47,753 nt of DNA from Chloroflexota bacterium (GTDB lineage Bacteria; Chloroflexota; Ktedonobacteria; Ktedonobacterales; JACDGC01). Below, in pieces: positions 33,564-43,073 of this stretch. Made by a program: the position numbers and the translations under genes. Every line of letters begins with the position of its first letter. Position 1 is the first letter of the stretch. The notes beneath the pieces were generated by a model. It saw only the letters and a program-made list of their open reading frames with translations. It ran no database searches and was not told where the DNA came from. The stretch spans positions 1 to 47,753 of the forward strand of contig JAJYBV010000018.1 of the NCBI GenBank assembly GCA_021778805.1, given 5' to 3'.

Positions 33564-33633
33564 CAAATCTGAAAAATCTATTACTGTTATATTATAACGG
33601 TCCGAACGATATAGGTGAGAATGAGATTGCGCC

Positions 33634-34560
33634 ATGATGGATTTGGTTACATTGGTAGATACCTCGGATACAGATGAGTTTACTGTTAATAAGCGGCAAA
33701 GAAGCAGTATTTGGAGCCGATTTTTTCATAAACGCGGGGCTTGGGCTGGAATTGCTTTGCTAGCATTTATGATAGCGCTAGCGATATTTGCTCCGAATAT
33801 TACGAAAGGCATAGACGCATATCATACTTTTATATTTCAATTTGGTTTTAAGCAGGTTGCTCCAACTTTTGCTAATTTTCCAGTTGGTATATTTGGTTAT
33901 ACTTCACCGCCTTTTTCACAAAGTGTATTTTCACAAACTGTGTATGGCGCGCGGGTGTCTTTACCCCTTGGTTTCGGCGCGGCAAGTATTGCCGTATTTT
34001 TAGGGGTTGTTATCGGCGCGCTAAGCGGGTATTTTGGCGGATTAACTGAAACAATTCTTATGCGCATAACAGATATATTTTTAGCGGCGCCATTTTTGCC
34101 ATTAGTTATCGGTGTTTCCATAACGTTGCAGCAAGTAAGAACTCCGCTTTATTTTACTTTGCTATTTGGATTTCTGGGTTGGGCAGAAATTGCGCGCATC
34201 GTGCACTCTGAAATTATAGTTGTTGCAAATAAGGAATATATTGAGGCAGCGCGATCTCAGGGAATCTCTGAATTTCGCATATTGCTTAGGCATGCATTGC
34301 CGCAGACTGCGCCAATTATCATAGTTTGGGCGGCGCTTTCAGTGTCAACTTTTATTTTAGCGGAATCTACTATTGATTTTTTGCAAATTGGCATTACAAC
34401 AACGCAAACGTGGGGAACGATTATCTATACTGGTGTGCCATATATTCTTGCAAATAATTGGTGGTGGATAGCTTTTCCTGGGCTATTTATTGCGTTAACG
34501 GTCATCGCGTTGAATTTAATCGGCGAAACGTTGCGCAGCTCTATCGGTTCCGGAGTGTGA
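33634..34560 (+). CDS. ABC transporter permease, DppC/OppC type
   Basis: A 308-residue inner-membrane permease of a dipeptide/oligopeptide importer. It has a cytoplasmic N-terminus, a first helix at about 35-53, a periplasmic loop and then five further helices. The EAA loop reads EAARSQGISEFRILLRHALP (about 206-225), which contacts the ATPase. The end NLIGETLRSSIG resembles the family's GDxLRDxLDP. Normally encoded with DppB, two ATPases and a binding protein; none of these is in the window, so it is an orphan here. GGTGAG lies about 15 bases upstream of ATG 33634. Confidence 0.92.
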   Translation: MMDLVTLVDTSDTDEFTVNKRQRSSIWSRFFHKRGAWAGIALLAFMIALAIFAPNITKGIDAYHTFIFQFGFKQVAPTFANFPVGIFGYTSPPFSQSVFSQTVYGARVSLPLGFGAASIAVFLGVVIGALSGYFGGLTETILMRITDIFLAAPFLPLVIGVSITLQQVRTPLYFTLLFGFLGWAEIARIVHSEIIVVANKEYIEAARSQGISEFRILLRHALPQTAPIIIVWAALSVSTFILAESTIDFLQIGITTTQTWGTIIYTGVPYILANNWWWIAFPGLFIALTVIALNLIGETLRSSIGSGV

Positions 34561-34637
34561 TATTTTCTAAAATTACCATTAAAAAATGAGCGCAAGTAGC
34601 ATTGAAGCAATAAACATACATATGGGGAGATAGGTTT

Positions 34638-35132
34638 ATGATACATGATGTAGCTATCAGGACAGCAACTATCGGAGATCAGCAAATTGTTATTGCGCTA
34701 TTGCGGGAAGTTGCGGCAAATTTGCAAAAAAAAGGCATAGATCAATGGATTCCAGAGGAATTTACCGAAGAGAAAATACAGGAATGGTTGCGAGATGGGG
34801 ATATTTTATTGACTTTTTCCCAAAATAAATTAGCAGGCTGCGCCGTAGTAACTACATATTCAAATCAGTTATGGGCAAACAGACCGCATTCCGCAGTTTA
34901 CTTAAGCAAATTAGCGGTAGATATTGCATTTCGCGGCGCTGGTATGAGTCAAAAGTTGTTGAAATCCGTGGAAGATTGGGCTGCACAGCGCAATAGAGAT
35001 ACAATCCGGTTAGACTGCTGGGCAGGCAACGATCATCTGCGGAAGTTTTATACGGAACAAGGGTATCGTTTAGTTGAAATTGCGCCGGAAGAAACATGGC
35101 AGGTTGCGTTATTTGAAAAGCAATGCAACTGA
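34638..35132 (+). CDS. GNAT-family N-acetyltransferase
   Basis: A 164-residue cytoplasmic acetyltransferase. It begins with VAIRTATIGDQQ, the usual beta-1/alpha-1 start, and has the acetyl-CoA motif AVDIAFRGAGMSQKLL (about 92-107, R-x-x-G-x-G/A type). It then has IRLDCWAGNDHLRKFYTEQG (about 122-141), the C-terminal beta-5 region seen in many small-molecule acetyltransferases. GGGGAGA precedes the ATG by about 9 bases. It follows the permease by 77 bases on the same strand and may be cotranscribed. Substrate unknown. Confidence 0.9.
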   Translation: MIHDVAIRTATIGDQQIVIALLREVAANLQKKGIDQWIPEEFTEEKIQEWLRDGDILLTFSQNKLAGCAVVTTYSNQLWANRPHSAVYLSKLAVDIAFRGAGMSQKLLKSVEDWAAQRNRDTIRLDCWAGNDHLRKFYTEQGYRLVEIAPEETWQVALFEKQCN

Positions 35133-35247
35133 CAGCAATTATTGAGGGAAATGGCAAGCTTCACTAGTGAGAAAGTTTGTGTCGGCCGATATACTAGTCA
35201 ATAGATAGCATTGCAAAGATGGATAATTCGGTGGCAGGAATATTTTT

Positions 35248-37452
35248 ATGAACTGGCAAACACAGGGTAAACCCCATTTTATAAAAAATATTTCAACTAA
35301 GCGCACACATCTGCTTCATAGAACCATCCACAATAAATCAGATAAAAAACTCACCCAGCGGCAGAAAATCATCCGTTTTATGATTGTTTGCAGTGTTGTT
35401 TTTCTGCTTGGCCTGCCTTTAGCTGCGGCTGCAGAATCTGGATTTCAGCAATATGCGCAATTGCAATCGCTTGCAAAGCGCGGAGAACAAGATTTGCAGC
35501 GCATCTCCGCAATTATTTCTACAGCGTCGGAGCAAAAAAAAAATAACTCATGGCTCAGCCGCGCCGAACAGCTTTTACAAGGGCCGGCTGCAGCAGAGAT
35601 TTTAAGCAGCAGCAATGACGCTTACGCTGTTTTCAGCGCAATTGATTATCAAATTCAGAATCATACCGGCGCGCTGAATTTGCTTTGGCTAACGCCATTC
35701 TATAACAAAGCGCTTTCCTTGGATGTTGCGGTGAAAATTGGTGTGGATGTTTCGCGCATGATTTCGGCGTTTCTTGCAAACGCGCAATTATTTATACCTT
35801 TGCTGCAAAAACCACTGCTATCATCCACCGGAACCCATATCTTCACTCCTGCGCTGTTCGATGCCTTAAACATCATTGCGCCGCAAATTGCGCTTAGCGT
35901 ATCGGATCTGTTTTTGCAGCTGCCAAAACTGCAAATTGCAGATCTGCCGATATCCGCCAGCCATCGGGAGGAAATTGCACAAGCGATGCCAATGGCAGAA
36001 AAACTGCTTCCATATTTTTCCACGCTCCTGCAAAACCTTCCTGCGCTGCGCTGGATATTTGGTGTCGATTCGCCGCGCACATATCTTGTTATGACGATGG
36101 ATCGCGCAGAATTGCGTCCATCCGGTGGATTTACCGGCCAATTTGGCTTGCTGCGCGCCGCAGGAGGAACATTCAGCAATATTCAATTAACAGATGTTAC
36201 TAAACTGGATTTTCCTCCTACGCAGATGTTTCCGGGATATTCCGCGCCGGCTCCTTATTCCGAGTGGTGGCCGTGGATTGATTGGGGGCTGCGTGACGCG
36301 AATCTTTCGGGCAGTTTCCCAGTTTCGGCGCAATTGGAGCTATACGCATATGAGCATGAAGCGCATCAAACAATCGATGGTGTTATCAATATTTCTCCGT
36401 TAGTTATAGAACAGCTACTGGCGCCGAATATTCTTGGGCCAATAACTATTGCTTGCTATAACTATACTGCAACAGCGGATAATCTGGAGGCATTGCTTCA
36501 CTATTTTCAATTGGGGCCGGGGCAGGCGCTGGAAGCAAAATGCGCAAACAATCCCGATACTACGCAACGCAAGCAATTTACCGCAGCGCTGGCGCAGGCG
36601 CTGCAAAATAAACTGAAGGCGGCGCCGTTGCAAATTCAGGCTGCAGCAGTAGAATCTATCATCAGCGATATAAAAAATAAAGAAATACAAATATATTTTC
36701 ATCAAAGCAACGCTGAAAATATTCTTACTCAGCTCGGCTGGGATTCATCTCTTGCCGCAAATCCATCGCACGATACAACAGCTGTTATCATGGCTAATAT
36801 CGGCGCGAATAAAGGCAGTTTGTATACCACAGTTACTATCCACGATTCAGTTTCACTAACTGTAACGGGAAGCGCAAATCATCATATGACGATTACTATC
36901 AACTATCAGCCAACCGGTAATGTATATGGTAATTTAACGTTGCGAGAGTATATACGGGTATATGTTCCGCCAAACGCTGCCTACATCAACGGATCCGGCT
37001 TTGATGAAACAGGCGCGCCGATTCAATGCAGTGGATTTTGTCAACCGGCAGAACATCCAATCTGTCAAAAAACCGCCTCAAATCCTTACGGATTCTTTTT
37101 GCCGGATCCCATTATTAACTCTATTGGCCGGCTGCAAGGGTCTGCGCCGGGATATTTCGACACTATCGGCGGCCCTACTAATTTTGCCAGCGATTTGTCC
37201 GGCAGAGCGATGTTTGGCGGTCTGACAGTTATTCCGCCGTTCTGCACTGCTGTTCTTACACTAAATTGGATTGCACCGCACGCAGCAGCAATAACCGGGT
37301 CATTTGCGCGGTATACCTATACAATGGAGCGGCAAAGCGGCACAATGAACGCAGTAACTGTTGCCATACAACCACCCCAAAACTTTCCGGAACATGTGTT
37401 TTCAGCGACCATACCTGACCAAACCCAGAATATAACCTGGTCGTATCCATAA
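35248..37452 (+). CDS. DUF4012 membrane-anchored protein
   Basis: A 734-residue protein with a basic N-terminus, one hydrophobic segment (about 46-63, FMIVCSVVFLLGLPLAAAA) acting as signal anchor, and a large exported domain. The diagnostic DUF4012 stretch is TYLVMTMDRAELRPSGGFTG (about 274-293), followed by FGLLRAAGGTFSNIQLTDV. Members occur in Chloroflexota, Actinomycetota and Patescibacteria, sometimes beside envelope polysaccharide genes; their function is not known. The second half has beta-rich sequence with Thr/Ser and several Cys residues (residues 590-610, IQCSGFCQPAEHPICQ). AGGA lies upstream of ATG 35248. No neighbour reveals its role. Confidence 0.85.
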   Translation: MNWQTQGKPHFIKNISTKRTHLLHRTIHNKSDKKLTQRQKIIRFMIVCSVVFLLGLPLAAAAESGFQQYAQLQSLAKRGEQDLQRISAIISTASEQKKNNSWLSRAEQLLQGPAAAEILSSSNDAYAVFSAIDYQIQNHTGALNLLWLTPFYNKALSLDVAVKIGVDVSRMISAFLANAQLFIPLLQKPLLSSTGTHIFTPALFDALNIIAPQIALSVSDLFLQLPKLQIADLPISASHREEIAQAMPMAEKLLPYFSTLLQNLPALRWIFGVDSPRTYLVMTMDRAELRPSGGFTGQFGLLRAAGGTFSNIQLTDVTKLDFPPTQMFPGYSAPAPYSEWWPWIDWGLRDANLSGSFPVSAQLELYAYEHEAHQTIDGVINISPLVIEQLLAPNILGPITIACYNYTATADNLEALLHYFQLGPGQALEAKCANNPDTTQRKQFTAALAQALQNKLKAAPLQIQAAAVESIISDIKNKEIQIYFHQSNAENILTQLGWDSSLAANPSHDTTAVIMANIGANKGSLYTTVTIHDSVSLTVTGSANHHMTITINYQPTGNVYGNLTLREYIRVYVPPNAAYINGSGFDETGAPIQCSGFCQPAEHPICQKTASNPYGFFLPDPIINSIGRLQGSAPGYFDTIGGPTNFASDLSGRAMFGGLTVIPPFCTAVLTLNWIAPHAAAITGSFARYTYTMERQSGTMNAVTVAIQPPQNFPEHVFSATIPDQTQNITWSYP

Positions 37453-37540
37453 CAAACAGAGTATGATTTATGCGCCAAAAAAAAGGTAATTTCCGGAATA
37501 TCACCTGTAAGAAGTGGAACTATTTTTAACACAAACTTAC

Positions 37541-37569
37541 TTGAACGAATGCTAATAATCGTGTATTCT
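37541..37569 (+). promoter_or_regulatory. Candidate promoter of the methyltransferase gene
   Basis: TTGAAC (37541-37546), 17-base spacer, TATTCT (37564-37569). It stands just before an AAGGAGG ribosome site (37576-37582), giving a very short leader. Confidence 0.5.
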
Positions 37570-37591
37570 TGTTTTAAGGAGGTTTATTTGC

Positions 37592-38494
37592 ATGTGGTTT
37601 TTTCGCACAAACACAGCTGTTGCGCCAAAAACAACGGCGCCCAAAACTTTTAGAGCAGGCAGAAGAGTATTTATAACAGAGGCTCCTTATGCGTTGCCAA
37701 AGGATTGGAAAGAAGATCAGCGGCTGGATCTACAGCATTTTATGCTGCGCAAGTATATGCGCCGAAACTTTATAGCGCCGATTAAAAATCCGCACACAAT
37801 ATTAGACGCCGGCTGCGGCACCGGCCGTTGGGGATCTGAGATGGCTAAAATGTTTCCCAAAGCCAGTGTATACGCTTCGGATATTCATCCACCGGCGGAA
37901 GATAGCTTGGCAATTGTGGGAGCAGAAGGAGTGAAGCCGGAAAATTTAACGGTATTTGAGGGAGATATTTCTCAGGGCGTCATCAATCATTGGAATAATC
38001 TATTTGATTTTACGCATATGCGCGCGATGGTGATTGCTTTGCCTGACGCAGTATGGGATACAGCGGTAAACGGTTTAGTTGCGATGACTGCGCCGGGCGG
38101 CTGGGTTGAATTAGTAGACACGAATTTTGAGGTAGACGTCAAAAATACTGCTATCGGCGCACAATTTATAGATTTAGCAAAAACATTGTTTGCGTCGCGC
38201 GGGTTTGATTACCAGGCAGGAAACCATCTTGCAGGGCGTTTATCTAAAGCAGGGCTGCGCAATATTCACTTTTACCGCATACAAATTCCTATGGGGTATG
38301 CTTTTGGCGAAGACGGCGGATTAATGGCGGCAAATACTGAAGAAGCTATGCGCGCTATTAAGCCGTTATGTCTTAAAGCCGGATTGATTTCAGAGGATGC
38401 ATATGATGAGATGTTGGAACGCAATCATCAGGATTTATTAACATCAAAAGGGCGATTTCACCCATATTTTGTAGCATATGGGCAGAAAATATAA
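37592..38494 (+). CDS. SAM-dependent methyltransferase (class I)
   Basis: A 300-residue soluble Rossmann-fold methyltransferase. Motif I is TILDAGCGTGRWGSEMAK (about 69-86), the acidic end of beta-2 is YASDIHPP (about 94-101), motif post-I FEGDIS follows, and TAPGGWVELVDTN (about 168-180) is motif III. An N-terminal stretch of about 50 residues precedes the fold. Strong AAGGAGG site 9 bases before the ATG. It stands alone between the DUF4012 gene and the convergent glnA. The substrate cannot be read; similarity to small-molecule or lipid methyltransferases is equally possible. Confidence 0.88.
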   Translation: MWFFRTNTAVAPKTTAPKTFRAGRRVFITEAPYALPKDWKEDQRLDLQHFMLRKYMRRNFIAPIKNPHTILDAGCGTGRWGSEMAKMFPKASVYASDIHPPAEDSLAIVGAEGVKPENLTVFEGDISQGVINHWNNLFDFTHMRAMVIALPDAVWDTAVNGLVAMTAPGGWVELVDTNFEVDVKNTAIGAQFIDLAKTLFASRGFDYQAGNHLAGRLSKAGLRNIHFYRIQIPMGYAFGEDGGLMAANTEEAMRAIKPLCLKAGLISEDAYDEMLERNHQDLLTSKGRFHPYFVAYGQKI

Positions 38495-38519
38495 GAAGGG
38501 AAACCAGTCTGCACAGAAA

Positions 38520-38545
38520 AGGCGGCAGAATTATTTCTGCCGCCT
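38520..38545 (-). terminator. Rho-independent terminator of glnA, possibly bidirectional
   Basis: An 11-bp perfect stem, 38520-38530 with 38535-38545, and a 4-base loop. On the minus strand it is followed by TTTTCTG; on the plus strand no U-run follows. It lies between the convergent methyltransferase and glnA stops. Confidence 0.8.
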
Positions 38546-38579
38546 CACTTATTGCAACAACCAATTGAATGCTATTGAT

Positions 38580-40004
38580 TTATGCGTCGTAAAATAGGGT
38601 GAATTCAATCGGTGTTGGGCGAAGGCGAACCTCTGCGGCGACTTCACGTTTTAATTCGACATATTTTTCAATTAAATCTTTGCTGAATACGCCACCTTCC
38701 AGCAGAAAATCGTAGTCGCGCTCCAAAGCGTCCAGCGCTTCATCCAATGAGCCAGGAACGGAGCGGATTTCGCGTTTTTCGGCTTCCGGCAGTTCATAAA
38801 TATTGCGATCTAATGGACCAAATCCAAATTTTGTTGGATCAATTTTATTGCGGATGCCATCCAGCCCAGCCATCAGCAGCGCCGAGAAAGTTAAATATGG
38901 GTTGCAGGTTGGGTCTGGCGGACGGAACTCGACTCTTTTCGCTTTGGGGTTTTCGGAATACATAGGAATACGCACAGCGGCAGAGCGGTTGCGTTTTGAG
39001 AAGACCAAGTTAACCGGAGCTTCGTAGCCGGGAACCAAGCGTTTATAGCTGTTTGTAGTTGGAGCGGCAAAGGCAAGGATAGCCGGAGCGTGCTTTAAGA
39101 TGCCGCCGATATAAAACAGCGCCATTTCACTCATACCTGCGTAACCGGCTTTATCAGCAAACAGTGGTTTTTCACCTTTCCATAGGCTTTGGTGCACATG
39201 CATGCCGGATCCATTATCACCAAACACAGGTTTGGGCATGAAAGTTACTGTTTTGCCGGCGCGTTTCGCAACATTTTTTACGATATATTTGTACATTAAA
39301 ACATTGTCTGCCATTTTAACTAAGGAGCCAAAGCGCATGTCGATTTCATTCTGCGCTACGGCAACTTCATGGTGCTGCGCTTCAACCGCAATGCCGACTG
39401 CTTGCAACGTAAGCACCATTTCCGAGCGGATGTCTTGGAATGTATCGCTTGGTGAAACGGGGAAATAACCTTCTTTAGGGCGAATGTGGTGGCCTAAATT
39501 TGCCTCACCGGCAGTTCTTCCGCTATTCCAGTGCGCTTCCTCCGAGTTAACTACAGCAATTTGTTCATGTCCGGTTGAAGTATAGTGCACGTTATCGAAC
39601 ATGAAAAACTCTGCTTCGGGACCCCAATAGCTGGTATCGGCAATGCCGGTAGATTGCAAATATGCCTCTGCTTTTAAGGCAATCTGCCGAGGATCGCGTG
39701 AATATGGGGCAAAAGATCCGGGTTCAGCAACATTGCAAACAAGAATGAGAGTAGGAACGGCGGTAAACGGATCCATAACGGCAGTAGACGCATCGGGGAT
39801 GAGCAGCATATCGCTTTCATTAATTTCCTGGAAACCGCGAATGCTTGATCCGTCGAAGCCAACACCTTCGATGAAGGTTGATTCTTCCAGTGTTTCAATT
39901 GGGCAGCTGAAGTGCTGCCAAGTTCCGGGCAGGTCAACAAATCTATAATCTACGAATTTGGCGCCTTTTTCGGCGGCAAAGCTTACAACTTCTTTAGGGG
40001 TCAT
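38580..40004 (-). CDS. glnA: Glutamine synthetase, type I
   Basis: A 474-residue enzyme making glutamine from glutamate, ammonia and ATP; a cytoplasmic dodecamer in this family. Signature regions: [19 protein letters not shown] near residue 50, [12 protein letters not shown] (metal ligands), [29 protein letters not shown] and [21 protein letters not shown] at 401-406 gives a tyrosine (Tyr403) in the place of the GSI-beta adenylylation site, so control by an adenylyltransferase is possible. Length matches the GSI-beta class. ATG 40004 has GAGGAG upstream. It is monocistronic: a terminator follows and the TIR-gene terminator precedes its promoter region. Confidence 0.97.
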   Translation of the reverse strand: MTPKEVVSFAAEKGAKFVDYRFVDLPGTWQHFSCPIETLEESTFIEGVGFDGSSIRGFQEINESDMLLIPDASTAVMDPFTAVPTLILVCNVAEPGSFAPYSRDPRQIALKAEAYLQSTGIADTSYWGPEAEFFMFDNVHYTSTGHEQIAVVNSEEAHWNSGRTAGEANLGHHIRPKEGYFPVSPSDTFQDIRSEMVLTLQAVGIAVEAQHHEVAVAQNEIDMRFGSLVKMADNVLMYKYIVKNVAKRAGKTVTFMPKPVFGDNGSGMHVHQSLWKGEKPLFADKAGYAGMSEMALFYIGGILKHAPAILAFAAPTTNSYKRLVPGYEAPVNLVFSKRNRSAAVRIPMYSENPKAKRVEFRPPDPTCNPYLTFSALLMAGLDGIRNKIDPTKFGFGPLDRNIYELPEAEKREIRSVPGSLDEALDALERDYDFLLEGGVFSKDLIEKYVELKREVAAEVRLRPTPIEFTLFYDA

Positions 40005-40125
40005 ACCGAAATAAACATCTCCTCGGGAATTATTAGCGGAATAGGGTTTGCAACAGACTGATACATATCGGTTCTAAAAACATCGATTTGTAACAATCTC
40101 ACAAAAGAATTAAACTTTGTGTATC

Positions 40126-40139
40126 ACACTGTATAGTGT
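40126..40139. promoter_or_regulatory. Inverted repeat ACACT-GTAT-AGTGT upstream of glnA
   Basis: 5-base arms with a 4-base centre, 122 bases before the glnA start. It could be an operator, but it does not match the TnrA/GlnR consensus spacing. Motif-level evidence only. Confidence 0.3.
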
Positions 40140-40189
40140 ACATGGGAAAACTCACTTTGACATTATGCAATGTGCACAAATTTATAGAA

Positions 40190-40217
40190 AAGCCATTGGC
40201 CAAAACGCCAATGGCTT
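40190..40217 (-). terminator. Rho-independent terminator of the TIR gene
   Basis: An 11-bp perfect stem (40190-40200 with 40207-40217), 6-base loop. On the minus strand it is followed by TTCTATAAATTT, just after the TIR gene stop. Confidence 0.75.
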
Positions 40218-40245
40218 AAAAATAGCTGGGGTGACCATGTATAGT

Positions 40246-42117
40246 TTAAACTTTTTTTGGATGTAAAGCAGCATATTTTTGATAATCAGAAAGAATAGTG
40301 GACACTATTTTTTTCTTTTCTCCCATAGCATCTGAAAGTCTTACCTGTTGTAACACTTTGGATTCATTAAGCCGAAAATAGAGATAAACACCAAAAGGAC
40401 TGATTGTATATTTAACAATTTGAACTTTGGCATATGAAAATTCATTTATGCGCTTTTGAAAGAATAAAACAGCTCCATTGGGTTGTAAAAGAGCATAATG
40501 ACTATATCGCCCAAAAACCTTTTTTTGCTGTATACTCCTAATTAACAGGGAAAGAACAATAACTGAATAAATATCCTTCCAGAACCAAGATGCAACAGTT
40601 AATAAGTCGAAGAGAATAGGACTGATGGCAATAATCCCAAGAAATACTGTTTTCAAACGTTCATACATAGATATACTAGTAAATAAACGCCATTCGGAAG
40701 GTAAATTTTGAGCATCTTTTGCATAAGCCATGGTTAGAAAAACATTGAAATCAAAAGTAGATTGTAATTTGTTACTTGCATAAAGTAACCCCAAAGAATT
40801 TAAAACAAAATAAAGGTCAGTTAATGCGTCATACACATGTTTGCGAAAATCTACGAATTGAAATTTCTTTAATTCATCAGGGATGTTACTTGTGTTTTTT
40901 GCTAAAACAGGAATAATTGGTTTGCCCAATTGAATTGCATATGCATATTCTTGCTGCACGGTCTTAGATTTCATTGAATCCGGAGTAACAATAAGCAGAA
41001 CAGCTTGGGCGTTTTCGATTCCTTTTTGAATTTCATTTAACCATGCGCTACCCCCAATTAATTTCATGCGATCCATCCATATTGGAACGCCGGTTTGTAT
41101 TAAATTCTGAGTAATTATTTGAGCTGTAAGCATATTTTTGTGTGCGTAACTTATAAAAATATACGGATAATTGTTATCCTGTATAGTATTGGTGTTTTTA
41201 GAAACTTGATAATATTGCAGAATTATATCACCAATATGATTCATTTCTAAAAGTATCTGGGGCAATTCATAAGTTATTTGATTACCAGATTTAATAGCGG
41301 TTAAAATAAGATTTGCTTTACCGAATAATTTGCCTTTTTGCAATATTATGTTTGAATAATCTGAAAAATCAAAAGATTGTCCATCACTAAGCGCATAATA
41401 AAGAAAACCAAGGGGAGTAATTATAAGTGTCTTGCTATTCTCTTGGTATATACCAACTGATACGGAGAGATAGATTACCATAAAGAAATATACAATAAGA
41501 TTTACTATCACTCCTGCTTGATAATGAATATCAAAAAAAACCGAAATGATAGTTATACCAAACATAAACAGTGTATATAAAACAATGGTTAATGTAAAAA
41601 ATTTGAAGGTTGGTGTTAGTTTCTGAACTACGCGCCATGAAGGTTCGGTTCTTCCTGAACGATATTTTGCACGAATAATTTCCGGATCAAACACTGGTTT
41701 CTCTGGCTTTGGCCACAAAGTTACATTTTTGCTATCTAAAATTATCAGGAATTGATCAAATCCAACATCCCATTCGCCGGTAAAATCCAGCCATTGCAAA
41801 GAAACAAGATCTTTCGGCGGGTTTGGTACTTTTTGGCGAATTATAGGTATTACTGTTTTATGTAAATGTAAACTGTAGCGATATTTTTTGATTATTTCTG
41901 GTTCTCTAACATTTTTGTATGAAATAATAACAAAAACTATTTCAGCTTTTTCAATTAAGGCTTGTTCTTGGCTTACGATTTCAGGGCTAGCGTGTTTCAT
42001 TTGTAAAAGAGGAGTTAAACCAAGTCCGCGTGACTGAATAGATCTGTGAAGTTGCGCAATAAACTCCCGGTCATCCTCGGTTCCACAGATACAAAAAACG
42101 GGTGATGTTGTCGCCAT
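40246..42117 (-). CDS. Membrane protein with duplicated TIR-TM-TM-PH-like unit
   Basis: A 623-residue protein that appears to be an internal tandem duplication. Unit 1: TIR-like 4-130, two helices about 173-195 and 203-222, then a small beta-rich PH-like domain to about 300. Unit 2: TIR 318-440, two helices about 491-528, then a similar beta-rich domain 535-623. TIR2 has YIFISYAHKN, WMDRMKLIGGSAWLNEIQKG and SKTVQQEYAYAIQLGKPIIP, with Glu390 in the position of the NADase/catalytic glutamate. In TIR1 the matching segment EIIKKYRYSLHLHKTVIPII has Lys78 there, so TIR1 is probably non-catalytic. Bacterial TIR proteins often act in anti-phage defence or NAD+ turnover; a signalling scaffold is an alternative. 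ATG 42117 has AAAGGA. AT-rich relative to neighbours. Confidence 0.85.
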   Translation of the reverse strand: MATTSPVFCICGTEDDREFIAQLHRSIQSRGLGLTPLLQMKHASPEIVSQEQALIEKAEIVFVIISYKNVREPEIIKKYRYSLHLHKTVIPIIRQKVPNPPKDLVSLQWLDFTGEWDVGFDQFLIILDSKNVTLWPKPEKPVFDPEIIRAKYRSGRTEPSWRVVQKLTPTFKFFTLTIVLYTLFMFGITIISVFFDIHYQAGVIVNLIVYFFMVIYLSVSVGIYQENSKTLIITPLGFLYYALSDGQSFDFSDYSNIILQKGKLFGKANLILTAIKSGNQITYELPQILLEMNHIGDIILQYYQVSKNTNTIQDNNYPYIFISYAHKNMLTAQIITQNLIQTGVPIWMDRMKLIGGSAWLNEIQKGIENAQAVLLIVTPDSMKSKTVQQEYAYAIQLGKPIIPVLAKNTSNIPDELKKFQFVDFRKHVYDALTDLYFVLNSLGLLYASNKLQSTFDFNVFLTMAYAKDAQNLPSEWRLFTSISMYERLKTVFLGIIAISPILFDLLTVASWFWKDIYSVIVLSLLIRSIQQKKVFGRYSHYALLQPNGAVLFFQKRINEFSYAKVQIVKYTISPFGVYLYFRLNESKVLQQVRLSDAMGEKKKIVSTILSDYQKYAALHPKKV

Positions 42118-42288
42118 TATTGTATTTTTCCTTTAACATTCATACTTTGCAATCAAAAAAAAGTATAACATACTTTTTCCACATAGGAATGTTAGCTATT
42201 ACCGCTATAAAATGAAGACAAAATCTTAAAAATCTGATATGCTAAGCTTGATTGATATTATTTTTGCCATACCTGAAAGGTTTATGAC

Positions 42289-42816
42289 ATGAAAGAACTA
42301 AGTAAAATCCTTAAGCATCTTCTTTCCACACTTTCGCGCATGTTTCGCCGTATAGCAACTGCGTTTGCCGGCGTATTCATTGTTACCCTTTTAATTGTGG
42401 AAGGAACAGCCGCATTTTTAACCAAACAGTTTCCTCCGGCAACACTTACCCATGTTGTTGCTATTTTGCTCGGTTTTTCGTTTGGAATGAACGTATCGCT
42501 TATCATTGCAATTGAAGAAGGTATCCGCGGATTAATTACCGTGGTTGAAGAAGTTGCGGTAGAAGCCGAACATGTTGCTTCAACCGTTTTAAAAGATGTT
42601 GAAAAAGGCGCTTCAACACTGGTAAAGGGTATTGAATATGGCGGTGAAGCTGTTGGCCATGAAACCGGTCATATTTTTCAATCCATTGGCAGCGGAGCCG
42701 GCAATTTATTAAAAGATGCAGAAAAATTACCGGAACGCGCTCTCGGCGCTGTAGAAGGCACTGTTACTGGCATCGAACGCAAGTTTACCGGTCAGCATGA
42801 TGAGGAACAGCAATAG
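42289..42816 (+). CDS. Small two-helix membrane protein with amphipathic tail (paralogue A)
   Basis: A 175-residue protein of unknown family. A basic N-terminus (MKELSKILKHLLSTLSRMFRR) is followed by two hydrophobic helices (about 23-45 and 54-77). A long C-terminal stretch rich in Val, Ala, Glu and Gly (from EEGIRGLITVVEEVAVEAEH to residue 165) is predicted to form amphipathic helices. GAAAGG lies 8 bases before ATG 42289. It is divergent from the TIR gene, 171 bases apart. A related but shorter protein follows at 43074. No function can be assigned. Confidence 0.82.
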   Translation: MKELSKILKHLLSTLSRMFRRIATAFAGVFIVTLLIVEGTAAFLTKQFPPATLTHVVAILLGFSFGMNVSLIIAIEEGIRGLITVVEEVAVEAEHVASTVLKDVEKGASTLVKGIEYGGEAVGHETGHIFQSIGSGAGNLLKDAEKLPERALGAVEGTVTGIERKFTGQHDEEQQ

Positions 42817-43073
42817 TATAGCTTGTGCGTTAAATTTTGTGCGCAGGCTCAGCTGAAGCGGAGCCGATTGGTGATTGCTAATAGTAATTTAATGTATTGC
42901 CGATCTTGTAAAAATGCCGCAGCGGGTCTGTGCGCCAATTTTGATGTAAAAATCTTGTCGGCATTGCGTGTTTCACTGTAGCGCAGGTCTTAAGGTGAAG
43001 CGCGTATTAAACGGATTACTGATACTTCTTGCAGATTCCGCAAGAAATCTGACAATAACAGGAAATATAGTTT

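Larger units (their letters stand above)
33106..33633. other. 528-base intergenic region with two dyads
   Basis: I see no credible gene; a frame at 33245-33490 has no ribosome site or protein-like composition. It contains the 8-bp hairpin at 33302-33322 and the dyad at 33542-33563. AT-rich stretches such as TTATATTATAA near 33588-33598 could hold a -10 for the permease gene, but no matching -35 is evident. Confidence 0.6.
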
